A stretch of DNA of 64,000 nucleotides from CAVZOY01 sp963777095 (lineage in GTDB: Bacteria; Actinomycetota; Actinomycetes; Mycobacteriales; Geodermatophilaceae), in the NCBI GenBank assembly GCA_963777095.1, contig CAVZOY010000004.1, forward strand, positions 372,001-436,000. Reading direction: 5' to 3'. Below are positions 43,978 to 54,154 of the stretch, piece by piece; position 1 is the first letter of the stretch, and every line of letters begins with the position of its first letter. A program made the translations under genes and the position numbers. The notes beneath the pieces were generated by a model, which did not search any database, had not been told where the DNA came from, and saw only the letters and a list, made by a program, of their open reading frames with translations.

Positions 43978-43983
43978 AGCCTA
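43978..43983 (-). promoter_or_regulatory. -10 box of a leaderless promoter
   Basis: TAGGCT on the minus strand lies six bases before the lipB GTG. Confidence 0.55.
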
Positions 43984-44010
43984 TGACGACGGCGCCGCAG
44001 GACCCGCCGC

Positions 44011-44745
44011 TCACGCCAGCCGCCGGGGTTCGAGCCGCGTCTCGACCGCCGCGCCGTCCGGCCCGCGCTCCACCCGGTACGCGGCTGCGTCGTCCCGGTC
44101 GGACACCGCCTCGACCAGGTCGGTGCCGCGGTACACCAGGCCCACGCCGTCGTCCGTGGCGTGCCCGGCGGGCAGCGTGCCGTCGGCGACGAGCCGGTGG
44201 TAGAGCGGGCGGCGCTGCTCCTCGGAGTCGTAGTGCACGCCGTTGGAGGTGGGGATCAGGCCGAGTCCGTTCGTGACCGGCCGCAGGTCGGGGCCGAAGG
44301 AGTCGGTCGTGCCGCCGACGTGCCAGCACAGCGAGCCGGCCGACACCCCGCCCAGCACGACGCCGGCCTCCCACACCTCGCGGAAGACCTCGTCCAGGCC
44401 GTGCACCCGCCAGACGGCCAGCAGGTTGGCGACGCTGCCGCCGCCGACCCAGACCACGTCCTGCTGCAGCAGGTGCTCCCGGACGTCGGGCACCGTGGGC
44501 ATCGGGAAGAGGCTCAGGTGGCTGACCTCCACGCGGCTGCCCGCGAAGGCGCCGTAGACGCCCGCGACCCGGACCGGGTCGTCGCCGGTGGCCGTGCCGA
44601 GGTAGCACAGGCGCGGCCGCTCCGGCCTGCCCGCCAGGTCGAACGCGAGGTCGAACACCGGCCCGGGCCGCCAGTCGTAGGGTCCGCGCCCGCGGCTGGC
44701 GAACCCCATGCTGGTGGCGACGATCGTGGGTGCGGCGGCGGGCAT
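44011..44745 (-). CDS. Peptidase E (S51 family)
   Basis: A 244-residue S51-type peptidase or cyanophycinase relative. The nucleophile Ser is in VLGGVSAGSLCWH near residue 132, and VWVGGGSVANLL forms the preceding loop. The fold is class I amidotransferase-like. PepE-type enzymes cut Asp-X dipeptides, but the substrate of this branch is not established. Its ATG overlaps the stop of the upstream flavoprotein gene by one base (TGATG), so the two form an operon. Confidence 0.82.
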   Translation of the reverse strand: MPAAAPTIVATSMGFASRGRGPYDWRPGPVFDLAFDLAGRPERPRLCYLGTATGDDPVRVAGVYGAFAGSRVEVSHLSLFPMPTVPDVREHLLQQDVVWVGGGSVANLLAVWRVHGLDEVFREVWEAGVVLGGVSAGSLCWHVGGTTDSFGPDLRPVTNGLGLIPTSNGVHYDSEEQRRPLYHRLVADGTLPAGHATDDGVGLVYRGTDLVEAVSDRDDAAAYRVERGPDGAAVETRLEPRRLA

Positions 44746-46010
44746 CAGGCGGCTCCGGGAGAGGTGCGGTCGGGGCGCAGGCGGCGCAGCACGGCCCGTG
44801 CGGCACGGGCGCCGCTGGCCATGGCGCCCTGGATGGACGGGGTGTCGCGGTGGTCCCCGCAGACGAAGAGGCCGTCGCCGAGGTCGACCGGACGTCGCAC
44901 CTGCAGTGGCGGGAGCGCGGCGGGTTGGGCGCCGGTCACGGTGACCGTCGTCAGGTGCCTCAGGTCTGCGACGGCGACGCCGTGCAGCCGCGCGATCTCC
45001 TCCCGCACCTCGGCCTCGCGCGTCGGCGCCAGGGTCGAGGAGGCGACGAGCGCGCGACCGTCGGGGGAGTAGCGGGGCTGGACATCGGTCAGCACCGCGC
45101 TGTTGACCACCCGGCCCTCGGGCGTGCCGAGGGCGATCAGCCGGTCGCTGCCGGGCGAGGACGGCAGGACGTGCAGGTGGGTGGTCACCTGCCGCGGTGC
45201 CGACGCCCCGAGGCCGGGAACGAGCGCCGACGCGGTGTCCGGGTCGGTCGCGACGACGACCGCGTCCGCCCGCACTCCTCCGGCATCGGTGCCGACGTGG
45301 TCGCCGCCGACCCGGCCGACGCGGACGCCGCGGTGCAGCCGGCCGGCGCCGAGCCGCGCGGCGAGCTGCTCGCCCACGGACTGCATGCCCCGCGCGGGCA
45401 GGCCGATGGCGCCACGGACGAAGCTGCGCCACAGCAGGTCGACGTACCGGCTGGAGGTGGCGAGCTCGCTCTCCAGCAGCACACCGGCAAGGAACGGCCG
45501 GAAGAAGCGTTCGAGCGCCAGGTCACCCACGCCGGCCCGGCGCAGCGACTGCTCGGCGCTGGTCTCCGTTGCCTGGAGCAGCCGCGGGACGGGCGTGTAG
45601 CCGGCGCGCAGCGAGAACGCGGCGAGCGCCGCCTTCTGGACGGTCGAGCCGACCGGCGCCCGGAGTGTGTCCGGCACGGCCGCGAGGGAGGATCGCGGGT
45701 CGACGACCCGGTGCGCCCGGTCGCCCACCCGGACGACGGCCCCGCGACGGAACCAGCCCAGCTCCAGGGCGCCCAGATCGAGGTCGGCGGCCACGCGCGG
45801 ATAACCGGTGTTCAGCACCTGGAACCCGCGGTCGATCACGAAGCCGTCGACGATCTCGGTGGCGAGGCGCCCGCCCGCGCCGCCGGACGCCTCGAGCACG
45901 TGGACGTCGCAGCCTGCCTCGGCCAGGCGGACGGCCGCCGACAGGCCCGCCAGACCTGCTCCCACGACCACGACCTCGACCCGGGGCGGGAGCGCTGCGA
46001 ACTCGGACAT
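44745..46010 (-). CDS. FAD-dependent amine oxidase/phytoene desaturase-like protein
   Basis: The 421-residue flavoprotein has the dinucleotide motif VVVVGAGLAGLSAAVRLAEAG with the acidic end VHVLEASGGAGGR at the N-terminus, and the C-terminal FAD motif LFVCGDHRDTPSIQGAMASG. This matches the NAD(P)/FAD-dependent oxidoreductase group that includes phytoene desaturases and amine oxidases. No carotenoid genes are adjacent, so the substrate is open. The ATG at 46010 begins MSEFAALPPRVEV. Confidence 0.8.
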   Translation of the reverse strand: MSEFAALPPRVEVVVVGAGLAGLSAAVRLAEAGCDVHVLEASGGAGGRLATEIVDGFVIDRGFQVLNTGYPRVAADLDLGALELGWFRRGAVVRVGDRAHRVVDPRSSLAAVPDTLRAPVGSTVQKAALAAFSLRAGYTPVPRLLQATETSAEQSLRRAGVGDLALERFFRPFLAGVLLESELATSSRYVDLLWRSFVRGAIGLPARGMQSVGEQLAARLGAGRLHRGVRVGRVGGDHVGTDAGGVRADAVVVATDPDTASALVPGLGASAPRQVTTHLHVLPSSPGSDRLIALGTPEGRVVNSAVLTDVQPRYSPDGRALVASSTLAPTREAEVREEIARLHGVAVADLRHLTTVTVTGAQPAALPPLQVRRPVDLGDGLFVCGDHRDTPSIQGAMASGARAARAVLRRLRPDRTSPGAA

Positions 46011-46117
46011 CGACGTCGAACCTAGGCGAGCGCGGAGCGGTTCGGCCGTCGAGGTCGGCGTGTGTGGACGGCAAGGCTGCCTGTGGACAACGTCCGGGGT
46101 CGGGACGCGCGGCGCTC

Positions 46118-46123
46118 TACCGT
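46118..46123 (+). promoter_or_regulatory. -10 box of a leaderless promoter
   Basis: TACCGT lies six bases before the ATG of the kinase gene. Confidence 0.55.
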
Positions 46124-46129
46124 CCCTGC

Positions 46130-47732
46130 ATGCCCGTCCCCGTCGAGGCGCCGACTCCGCCATCGGTCCCCGGCTACGCCCTGCAGGCCCTCCTGGGTCG
46201 CGGGAGCTCGGGCGAGGTGTGGCGGGCCGTGCGGCGGTCCGGCGGCGACGCGGTCGCGGTCAAGCTGCTCGTCGACGGCGATCCCGAGCGGCAGGCCCGC
46301 GAGGCCGTGCTGCTGGGCTCCCTCGACCACCCGCACCTCGTGCGGCTGCACGAGGTCGTCCACCAGCCGCGCCGTGGAGGGCCCCCGCGGGTGGCTCTGA
46401 TCCTGGAGCTGCTCGACGGCGGCAGCCTGGCCGGGCTGCTGGCCCGGCGGGGCCGGCTGCGCCCGGGCGAGGTGGTGACCACGGTGGCACCGGTGGCCGC
46501 CGCCGTCGCGCACGCCCACGAGCGGGGCATCGTGCACGGAGACCTGTCACCGGGGAACGTCGTCTTCACCGGCGAGGGGCGGCCGGTGCTCACCGATCTC
46601 GGCGTGGCCCGGCTGCTGGGGGAGGAGGCGGCAGCGCAGGTGACGCCGGCCTACGTCGACCCGACCGTCGCCCGGGGCGGCGCGGTGGGACCGGCCTCGG
46701 ACGTCTTCGGCCTCGCCGCCGCCGCGTTCCACGCCCTCACCGGTGTCGCGCCGTGGAACGGGGCGACACCGGCCGACGTCCTGGCGGTCGCCGCGGCCGG
46801 GGAACTCCCCGACCTCGACGAGCTGGCACCCGAGGCGCCGGCCGAGCTGCGCGCGGTCATCGCCCGTGGCCTCGCGACCGATCCGCACGAACGGGGCAGC
46901 GCTGCTGCGTTCGCCCTCGACCTGCGGCACGCCTGCCGGCCGGAGCCGGTGCGCCTGGCCGCCGGCCCGGCGGGGGAGCTCCGGGGCGGAGACGCCGTCC
47001 CGTCGGTCGAGCTGACCCACCAGGTTCCGGGCCGACGGCCGCGACCGGCGCCCGGAGATCGTCCTTCCCGCCCGCCGCTGGGATCCGTGGCCACCCCGCC
47101 TGCGGGATCGGCACGACGCCGACGGCCATGGCCGCCGGTCCCGCGGAATCCTGGCGGCGGTCGTCCTCGCGGGCCTCCTGGCCGGCTCGGCCGTGTGGTT
47201 GCTGGGCCGGGGCGGGACCCCGGGCGCCGCCGCGGAGCAGCCACCGACCGAGATGGCCGCGCCGTCGGAGGGCCCGCCCGCCCCGACATCGGCGGCCGCC
47301 CCTGCGAGCCGGACCGAGGACGCGTCGCACGCCGTCGCGGACCCCGACTCGCCGTTGGCCTGGCGCGCTCTGCTGGACGGGCTGTACGCCGCCCGGGCGG
47401 AGGCGTACGGATCGGCGTCCACCGAGGTGCTGGACGCCGTCTACGCCCTCGACAGTCCGCTGCGCGGAGCCGACGCGGCGGAGATCGCGACTCTGCGGTC
47501 GTCCGGCGCGGAGGTGCACGGCTTCGCCCCCGAGGTGGTCGAGGTCCGGTCCGCGGCGAGGTCGGGAAAGCGGGTCGAGGTCCGGCTGGTCGACCGCTGG
47601 CCCGCCTACACGGTGCTCGCGCAGGACGGCGGTCGCCGGGCGGTACCCGCGCGGGGCGATCGGCTCGTCGCCATGGTGCTGGTCCGCGAGGACGACGGGT
47701 GGCGGATCGAGACCGCGAGGCTGCTGTCGTGA
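46130..47732 (+). CDS. Transmembrane Ser/Thr protein kinase with atypical catalytic loop (frameshifted)
   Basis: About 533 residues after correcting one extra G near 47022. The kinase domain (residues about 12-270) has the glycine loop LLGRGSSGEVWRA, the Lys in VAVKLLVDG, and APWNG in the C-lobe. The catalytic loop is HGDLSPGNVVF and the metal-binding loop is TDLGVARL; the Arg of HRD is Gly, so this is a non-RD kinase. A juxtamembrane segment, one transmembrane helix (ILAAVVLAGLLAGSAVWLL) and an external domain of about 165 residues follow. That domain resembles no sensor I recognise (no PASTA repeats). Ligand and targets are unknown. Confidence 0.83.
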
Positions 47733-47747
47733 CCGACGGCGGCAGGT

Positions 47748-48656
47748 CTACGGGCGGGCGAGCGCCTCCTGCAGGGCAGCGTCCAGGGTGGTGTGCGTGA
47801 ACCGGTAGCCGGCGGCCTCGAGCTTCGCGGGCACCGCCTTCTGCCCGGCCAGCACGCTGGAACGGCCGAACTCGCCGAGCGCGAGCGAGATCGCGGGCCC
47901 GGGCACCGGCAGCACCGCCGGCCGGTGCACCGCCGCGGCGAGGCTGCGGGTGAACTCGGCGTTGGTGACGGGCGAGGGGCCGGTCAGGTTGACCGGCCCG
48001 GAGACGTCGGCGGTCAGCAGGAAGCGGATGGCGTCGACCTCGTCGCGCAGGCTGATCCACGGCCAGAACTGGCGGCCGGAGCCCATGCGACCGCCGACCC
48101 CGAGCCGGAAGACCAGGCCGAGGATCTTGGTCAGCATGGCGCCGCGACCGATGACCAGCCCCGTGCGGAGGTGGGCCACGCGGACGCCGGCCGCCTCGGC
48201 CGGAGCGGTCGCCGCCTCCCAGCGGGCGCAGACCTGGGCGAGGAAGTCCTTTCCCGCGGGAACGGACTCGTCGACGACGGCGTCGCCCCTGTCGCCGTAG
48301 AAGCCGACTGCCGATCCGGACAGCAGCACGCGGGGCCGGCCCGGATCGGCCGCGGCCGCCTCGGCGAGCGCCTCACAGACCGTGGCGGTGCTGTCGAGTC
48401 GGCTGGAGAGGATCGCCTGGCGGTAGCCGCGCGTCCACGGTCGGGGGCGGATCGGCGTGCCGGCCAGGTTGACGACGGCGTCGACGTCGGCGAGCAGGTT
48501 GCCGTCGATGCGCCGGTGCTGGGGGTCCCAGCGGTGCTCGTCAGCCGTACGCGGGGTCCGGCGGACCAGGCGGAGCACCTCGTGGCCATCGGCCTGCAGC
48601 GCGGGCACGAGGGCGCCGCCGATGAGTCCGGACGAGCCGGTCACCGCAATCTTCAT
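47748..48656 (-). CDS. TIGR01777-type sugar-epimerase-like protein
   Basis: The 302-residue short-chain dehydrogenase-like protein has the NAD(P) motif AVTGSSGLIGGALVPALQADG, the NLAGTPI strand, and SGSAVGFYGDRG with Tyr of the active-site region. A C-terminal DUF1731 segment ends the protein. The orthologue Rv2216 also lies between sucB (dlaT) and lipB. The exact substrate is unknown. GAAGGA precedes the ATG. Confidence 0.88.
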   Translation of the reverse strand: MKIAVTGSSGLIGGALVPALQADGHEVLRLVRRTPRTADEHRWDPQHRRIDGNLLADVDAVVNLAGTPIRPRPWTRGYRQAILSSRLDSTATVCEALAEAAAADPGRPRVLLSGSAVGFYGDRGDAVVDESVPAGKDFLAQVCARWEAATAPAEAAGVRVAHLRTGLVIGRGAMLTKILGLVFRLGVGGRMGSGRQFWPWISLRDEVDAIRFLLTADVSGPVNLTGPSPVTNAEFTRSLAAAVHRPAVLPVPGPAISLALGEFGRSSVLAGQKAVPAKLEAAGYRFTHTTLDAALQEALARP

Positions 48657-48766
48657 ACCGGTCCTTCGGTCGTGTGGACGGGACGGATGCGGGTCGGGGC
48701 CGACCGCGGAAACCGACAGCGGGGACGCCGGCAGCCCGGCGTCCCCGCTGTCGTGCTGCGCTGCGG

Positions 48767-50619
48767 TCAGGCGAGCCCGAGCTCGCCCTCGAACTGACCG
48801 GCCTCGAGCCGCTCGCGCACCGTGGTGAGGAAGCGGGCGGCGTCGGCGCCGTCGACGATCCGGTGGTCGTAGGTGAGGGCCAGGTAGACCATCGAGCGGA
48901 CCGCGATGACCTCGCCGAGGTTCGGGTCGTTGACGACCACCGGGCGCTTCACCACCGAGCCGACGCCCAGGATGGCCACCTGCGGCTGGTTGATGATCGG
49001 GGTGTCGAAGAGGGCGCCGCGGCTGCCGGTGTTGGTCAGCGTGAACGTGCCGCCGCCGAGCTCGTCGGGGGTGACCTTGTTGGCGCGCGTCCGCTCCGCC
49101 AGGTCGGCGATCTTGCGGGCGATCCCGCCGAGGCTGAGGTCGCCGGCGTCGTGGATGACCGGCACGAGCAGCCCGCGCTCGGTGTCCACCGCGATCCCGA
49201 GGCTCTCGGTGTCGTGGTAGGTGACCGTGCCGGCCTCCTGGTCGATCGAGGAGTTCACGGCCGGGTGGGCCTTGAGCGCCTCGACGGCGGCCTTCGCGAA
49301 GAACGGCAGGAACGACAGCTTCACGCCTTCGCGCGCGGCGAAGTCGGCCTTGGCCTGGTCGCGCAGCTTGGCGATGCGCGTGACGTCGGCCTCGACCACC
49401 GTCGTCAGCTGGGCGCTGACCTGGAGCGACTCGACCATGCGCCGGGCGATGACGCTGCGCAGCCGCGACATCTTCTCCGTGCGGCCGCGCACGTCCGGCA
49501 CCGGGGCCGAGGGCTTCGCCGCAGCGCCACCGGCGGCGGCCGCCGGCTGCTGGGTCGACTGCTCGGCGGCCGTGATCACGTCCTGCTTGCGGATCCGGCC
49601 ACCGACGCCGGTGCCCGACACCGACGAGAGGTCGACGCCGCGCTCGGCGGCCAGCCGGCGCACCAGGGGCGTGACGTACGCACCCGCTCCGTCGCCGCCG
49701 CCCTGGGGCGGCTGCTGCTGGGGCCGCGCCTCCGACGGGGCGGTCTGCTGCGGAGCCTGCGGGGCCACGGCCGCGGCCGGGGCGGGCTCCGAGGTCGGCG
49801 ACTGCGCCGGCATCGCACCGCTGGAGCCGTAGTCGCCGCCCGGCTGCTCGGAGGAGGGCTGCGCCTTCTCGGGCGTGGGCTGCGGGCTCGGCTCCGCCTG
49901 CTGCTCCTGCTGCGGGGCCGGCGCGGACGCCGCCCCGCCTCCGCCGCCGCCGATCATCGCGAGCTGGGCGCCGACCTCGACGGTCTCGTCCTCGGCGACG
50001 AGGATCTTGGTCAGCGTGCCGGCCGCCGGCGACGGGATCTCGGTGTCGACCTTGTCGGTGGAGACCTCGAGCAGCGGCTCGTCGACCTCGACCGAGTCGC
50101 CCTCCTGCTTCAGCCAGCGGGTGACGGTGCCCTCGGTGACGCTCTCACCGAGTGCCGGCATGGTCACCGGCGTCCCCTCGCCGCTCCCGGCGTCCGCTGC
50201 GGAGCCGCCCGCGTCACCGCCGGCGGCGCTCTGCGGCGCCGGCTGCTCCTCCTGCTGTGCCGGCTCGGCTCGGCCTGCTGCTCGGCGGGCTGCTCGGCGG
50301 GCTGCTCCTGCTGCGCCGGCTCCTCGGCCGGCTGCTCCTGCCCGGCGCCCTCGTCGCCGGCGGGCGCACCGCCCCCGTCACCGTCGCCGCCGATGACGGC
50401 GAGCTCCGCGCCCACCTCGACCGTCTCGTCCTCGGCCACGAGGATCTTGGTGAGGGTTCCGGCGGCCGGGGAGGGGATCTCGGTGTCGACCTTGTCGGTG
50501 GATACCTCGAGCAGCGGCTCGTCGGCCTCGACCTGCTCACCCTCCTGCTTGAGCCAACGGGTGACCGTGCCCTCGGTGACGCTCTCGCCCAGGGCGGGCA
50601 TGGTGACGGAGGTCGGCAT
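48767..50619 (-). CDS. sucB: 2-oxoacid dehydrogenase E2 component, two lipoyl domains (frameshifted)
   Basis: About 617 residues. Two nearly identical lipoyl domains (each with LLEVSTDKVDTEIPSPAAG, Lys being the lipoylation site) are joined by Gln/Pro/Glu-rich linkers. A peripheral-subunit-binding domain (TPLVRRLAAERGVDLSSVSG) and the acyltransferase domain with LTYDHRIVDGADAARFL follow. The frame breaks near 50270 in a GAGCC-rich repeat of the first linker; the shift fits one missing base or a short duplication. In mycobacteria this protein (DlaT) serves both pyruvate dehydrogenase and peroxynitrite reductase. lpd lies upstream and lipA/lipB nearby. Confidence 0.93.
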
Positions 50620-50676
50620 CGCTGGCAGTGCTCCTTCGACGGCGGAGGGGTGAGTGAGGAGGTCGGGCGGGGCGGG

Positions 50677-52057
50677 TCAGTTGTGCGCGTGCAGCGGCTT
50701 GCCGGCGAGGGCCAGGTGCGCCTCGCCGAGCGCCTCGCTCTGCGTCGGGTGCGGGTGGATGAGGCTGGCGACCTCGTCCGGCAGGGCCTCCCAGTTGTAG
50801 ATCAGCTGGGCCTCGGCGATGAGCTCGCCGACGCGGCTGCCCACCATGTGCACGCCGACCACGGGGCCGTCCTTGGCCCGGATCAGCTTGACCGCGCCCT
50901 GGGTCTTGAGGATCTGGCTGCGGCCGTTGCCGCCCAGGTCGTAGTTGAGCGTCTCGATCTCGCCGTACTTCTCCTTGGCCTGTGCCTCGGTGAGTCCGAC
51001 GGAGGCGACCTCGGGGTCGGAGTAGGTGATCCGCGGGACGCCGGCGTAGTCGATCGGCACGACGGGCAGTCCGGCCAGGCGCTCGGCGACGAGGATTCCC
51101 TCGCCGAAGCCGACGTGCGCCAGCTGCAGCGTCGGGATCAGGTCGCCGACGGCGGAGATGGTCTCGACGTTGGTGCGGCAGTACTCGTCGGCGAGGACGT
51201 AGCCGCGCTCCATGGCGACGCCGGCCTCCTCGTAGCCGAGGCCCTGGCTCACCGGCCCGCGACCGACGGCGACGAGCAGCAGCTCCGCCTCGATCTCCTT
51301 GCCGTTCTCGAGCGAGACCTTGACGCCGTTCTCGGTGTTCTGGACGCCGGAGAACTTGACTGCCGAGCTCGTAGCCGATCTTGCGGCGGCGGAACGCGCG
51401 CTCGAGCAGCTTGGAGGCGGACTCGTCCTCCAGCGGGACCAGGTGGGGGAGGGCCTCGACGATGGTCACGTCGACGCCGAAGGACTTCCAGGCGCTGGCG
51501 AACTCGCAGCCGATGACGCCGCCGCCCAGGATGATCGCCGACGCCGGCACCCGGTCCATGTTCAGCGCGTGGTCGCTGGTGATCACGCGGGTGCCGTCGA
51601 TCTCGAGACCGGGCAGCGAGCGGGCGTAGGAACCGGTGGCCAGCAGGATGTGGCGGCCCTCGTAGGTCTGGCCGTTCACCTCGACCGACGTCGGGGAGGC
51701 CAGCCGGCCCTCGCCCTCGACGTAGTTGATCTTCTTGCTCTTGATCAGGCCCTGCAGGCCCTTGTAGAGCCGGCCGACGACGCCGTCCTTGTAGCTGTTG
51801 ACGCCGTCCATGTCGATGCCGGCCAGCGACGTCTTGACGCCGAACTGCTCGCCCTCGCGGGCCAGGTCAGCGACCTCGCCGGCGTGCAGCAGGGCCTTGG
51901 TCGGGATGCAGCCGCGGTGCAGGCACGTGCCGCCGACCTTGTCGCGCTCGATGAGCACGACGGACATGCCGAGTTCGGCCGCGCGCAGCGCGGCGGCGTA
52001 CCCACCCGAACCACCGCCGAGGATGACCAGGTCGGCGGGTGACGAGGGTGCACTCAC
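50677..52057 (-). CDS. lpd: Dihydrolipoamide dehydrogenase, E3 component (frameshifted)
   Basis: About 459 residues after correcting one extra base near 51362. It has the FAD motif LVILGGGSGGYAAALRAAE, the redox disulfide GGTCLHRGCIPTKALL, the NAD motif ILGGGVIGCEFASAW, and the catalytic His-Glu pair in HPHPTQSEALGEA at the C-terminus. It re-oxidises the lipoyl groups of sucB, whose gene starts 57 bases downstream. The GTG start has GGAGG six bases before it. Confidence 0.94.
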
Positions 52058-52208
52058 GAGATCCTCCGTGGCTGTCGGCTCGACCCCGGGGGGTCACGGC
52101 GAGGGTGATCGTGGCCCATCCTGCCACCACGGGAACGGGGCGGCCCGGAGCACCGTTGCCATGCCGGACGTCGCACCGTGCGGCGGCCGCCGAGGAGGGA
52201 CGTCGAGC

Positions 52209-52560
52209 ATGGGGCTGTTCGACCGGTTGCGCGGCAGCGGCCGCCGGAGTGCCGGACCTGGGCCGCGGCGCGGCACGCTCGACCGGGGGTCCGGCAAGGC
52301 GGATCTGACGCACCTGGAGCAGTTCGTGGCCAGCCGGCGGGGCGTCGAGGGCTACGTCGAGCCGCGCACCGCCGTCACCGAGACGACGATCGTGCTCGTG
52401 GCCGCCGACGGCGAGTGGACCCGCCGGCGCATCGACGGCCCGGACGTCGCCCGGCGGCTCTCCCGGGACCTGGGCATCCCGGTCTACGACGCGCAGGTGA
52501 CCGGCTATCCGCAGCGGATGCGCGACTGGAGCGCGCAGCAGAAGAAGCAAGCTCGGCTAG
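52209..52560 (+). CDS. Small conserved protein of unknown function (frameshift near the end)
   Basis: About 116 residues. The N-terminus is basic and disordered, and the core (TTIVLVAADGEWTRRRIDGP, then DLGIPVYDAQVTGYPQRMRDW) is a small alpha-beta unit sometimes annotated only as oxidoreductase in actinobacteria. The original frame has no stop until deep in pepA antisense; removing one base near 52549 gives the ending QQKKKLG and a stop at 52560, six bases before the pepA stop. GGAGGGA lies seven bases before the ATG. Function unknown. Confidence 0.65.
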
Positions 52561-52565
52561 CGCGC

Positions 52566-54077
52566 TCACTCGGCGACGAGGGCCTCGATGGTGGCGAGCA
52601 GCGTCCGCACCGGGACGCCGGTGCCGCCCTTGACCGTGTAACCCCACGGCGCGCCGGTGTGGTAGCTCGGGCCGGCGATGTCGATGTGCGCCCACGGCAG
52701 GCCGTCGGGCACGAACTCGGCGAGGAAGTGCCCGCCGACGAGCATGCCGCCCATGCGGTCGGCCGTGGAGTTGACGAAGTCGGCGATGGGCGAGTCCATG
52801 CCCTTGCGCAGCTCGGCGGGCAGCGGCATCGGCCACATGCCCTCTCCGACGCGCTTGCCGGCGGCGACGACGCGGTCGCGCAGGTCGTCGGTGCCCATGA
52901 CGCCCGCCGTCCGCCCGCCGAGCGCGACGATCTGCGCGCCGGTGAGGGTGGAGGTCTCGAGGAGGTAGTCGGGCTTGTCCTCGGCGGCCCGGGCGAGGGC
53001 GTCGGCCAGGATCACCCGGCCCTCGGCGTCGGTGTTGGTGATCTCGGACTTCTTGCCGTTGCGGAAGGTGACCACGTCGGCCGGCCGGTAGGCCGACCCG
53101 CTGGGCAGGTTCTCGGCCATCGGCACGGTGGCGACGACGTCGACCGGCAGGCCCAGCTCGGCGATGAGACAGGTCGTGGCGATCACGGCCGCGGCGCCGG
53201 CCATGTCGCTCTTCATGTCCTCCATCTTCAGCGCGGGCTTGATCGACAGACCGCCGCTGTCGAACGTGATGCCCTTGCCGACCAGCGCCACCTTCGCGCG
53301 GGCCTTGCGTCCGGAGTAGGAGAGGCGCAGCAGTCGCGGCTTGCGCGTGGAGCCGCTGCCGACGGCGAGGATGCCGCCGTAGCCGCCGGCGGCCAGCTCG
53401 TCCTCGTCGAGGATCTCGGCGGTGAGGCCGGCCTTCTCGCCCTCGGCGGCGCCGCGCGCGGCGAACTCGGCGGGGTACAGGTCGTTCGGCGGCATGTTGA
53501 CCAGGTCGCGCACGAGCGCGACGGCGCGGACGACGGCCCGCACCCGCTGCAGCGCGGTCTCGGCGGCCGCGGCGCCGGGGACGACGACGGTGAACTCGTG
53601 GGGCGGCGCCGGCCGGTCGGCGGGCAGGTCGGACTTGTAGGCGGTGAACTCGTAGGCGCCGAGCAGCGAGCCCTCGCCGACGGCGTACAGGCGCTCGGCG
53701 TCCGGCGAGCCGCCGACGGCCGCCAGCAGGCTGACGACCGAGCCGCGGCCGACCAGGGCGCGGCTGGCCGCGCCGGCCGCCCGGCGGATCGCCTCGGTGC
53801 CGTAGGTGCCGTCTGCCTCGGGCGCACCCAGCCCGGTGGCGGCGACGACCGGGAAGGGGCCCTGGCCGAACGAGGGCAGCCGGGTCACCTCGTCCTCGGC
53901 CCCGCGGGCGCCCAGGTCGGCGAGCGCGGGGAGCAGCTTGCCGCCCATCAGCCGGTCGACGGCCTCGGCGCCGGGCGTCGGCAGGAGGCCCTCGCGGCCC
54001 TTGCCGATCGCGACGACGACGGCGTCGGCGCTGAGCTTCTCGAGGGGGCGGTCGGTCGCGGTGATCGTCGGCGGCAC
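52566..54077 (-). CDS. pepA: Leucyl aminopeptidase (M17)
   Basis: The 503-residue cytosolic aminopeptidase has an N-terminal non-catalytic domain and a C-terminal M17 domain. Metal and catalytic residues are in LVGKGITFDSGGLSIKP (Lys, Asp), the Asp in KSDMAGAAA, and NTDAEGRVILADALARA. It corresponds to PepB (Rv2213) in M. tuberculosis. The GTG start lies seven bases after a TACGAT box. No frameshift was seen. Confidence 0.94.
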   Translation of the reverse strand: MPPTITATDRPLEKLSADAVVVAIGKGREGLLPTPGAEAVDRLMGGKLLPALADLGARGAEDEVTRLPSFGQGPFPVVAATGLGAPEADGTYGTEAIRRAAGAASRALVGRGSVVSLLAAVGGSPDAERLYAVGEGSLLGAYEFTAYKSDLPADRPAPPHEFTVVVPGAAAAETALQRVRAVVRAVALVRDLVNMPPNDLYPAEFAARGAAEGEKAGLTAEILDEDELAAGGYGGILAVGSGSTRKPRLLRLSYSGRKARAKVALVGKGITFDSGGLSIKPALKMEDMKSDMAGAAAVIATTCLIAELGLPVDVVATVPMAENLPSGSAYRPADVVTFRNGKKSEITNTDAEGRVILADALARAAEDKPDYLLETSTLTGAQIVALGGRTAGVMGTDDLRDRVVAAGKRVGEGMWPMPLPAELRKGMDSPIADFVNSTADRMGGMLVGGHFLAEFVPDGLPWAHIDIAGPSYHTGAPWGYTVKGGTGVPVRTLLATIEALVAE

Positions 54078-54084
54078 GACCCGG

Positions 54085-54090
54085 ATCGTA
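54085..54090 (-). promoter_or_regulatory. -10 box of a leaderless promoter
   Basis: TACGAT on the minus strand lies seven bases before the pepA GTG. Confidence 0.6.
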
Positions 54091-54141
54091 TGCGTCCGCC
54101 ATGGCGACGCTCTCCGCGGATCCGCGACGGCGCCCTCCGGA

Positions 54142-54147
54142 TAGCGT
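54142..54147 (+). promoter_or_regulatory. -10 box of a leaderless promoter
   Basis: TAGCGT lies seven bases before the gcvT GTG. A leaderless transcript leaves no room for a glycine riboswitch. Confidence 0.55.
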
Positions 54148-54154
54148 GCAGCCT

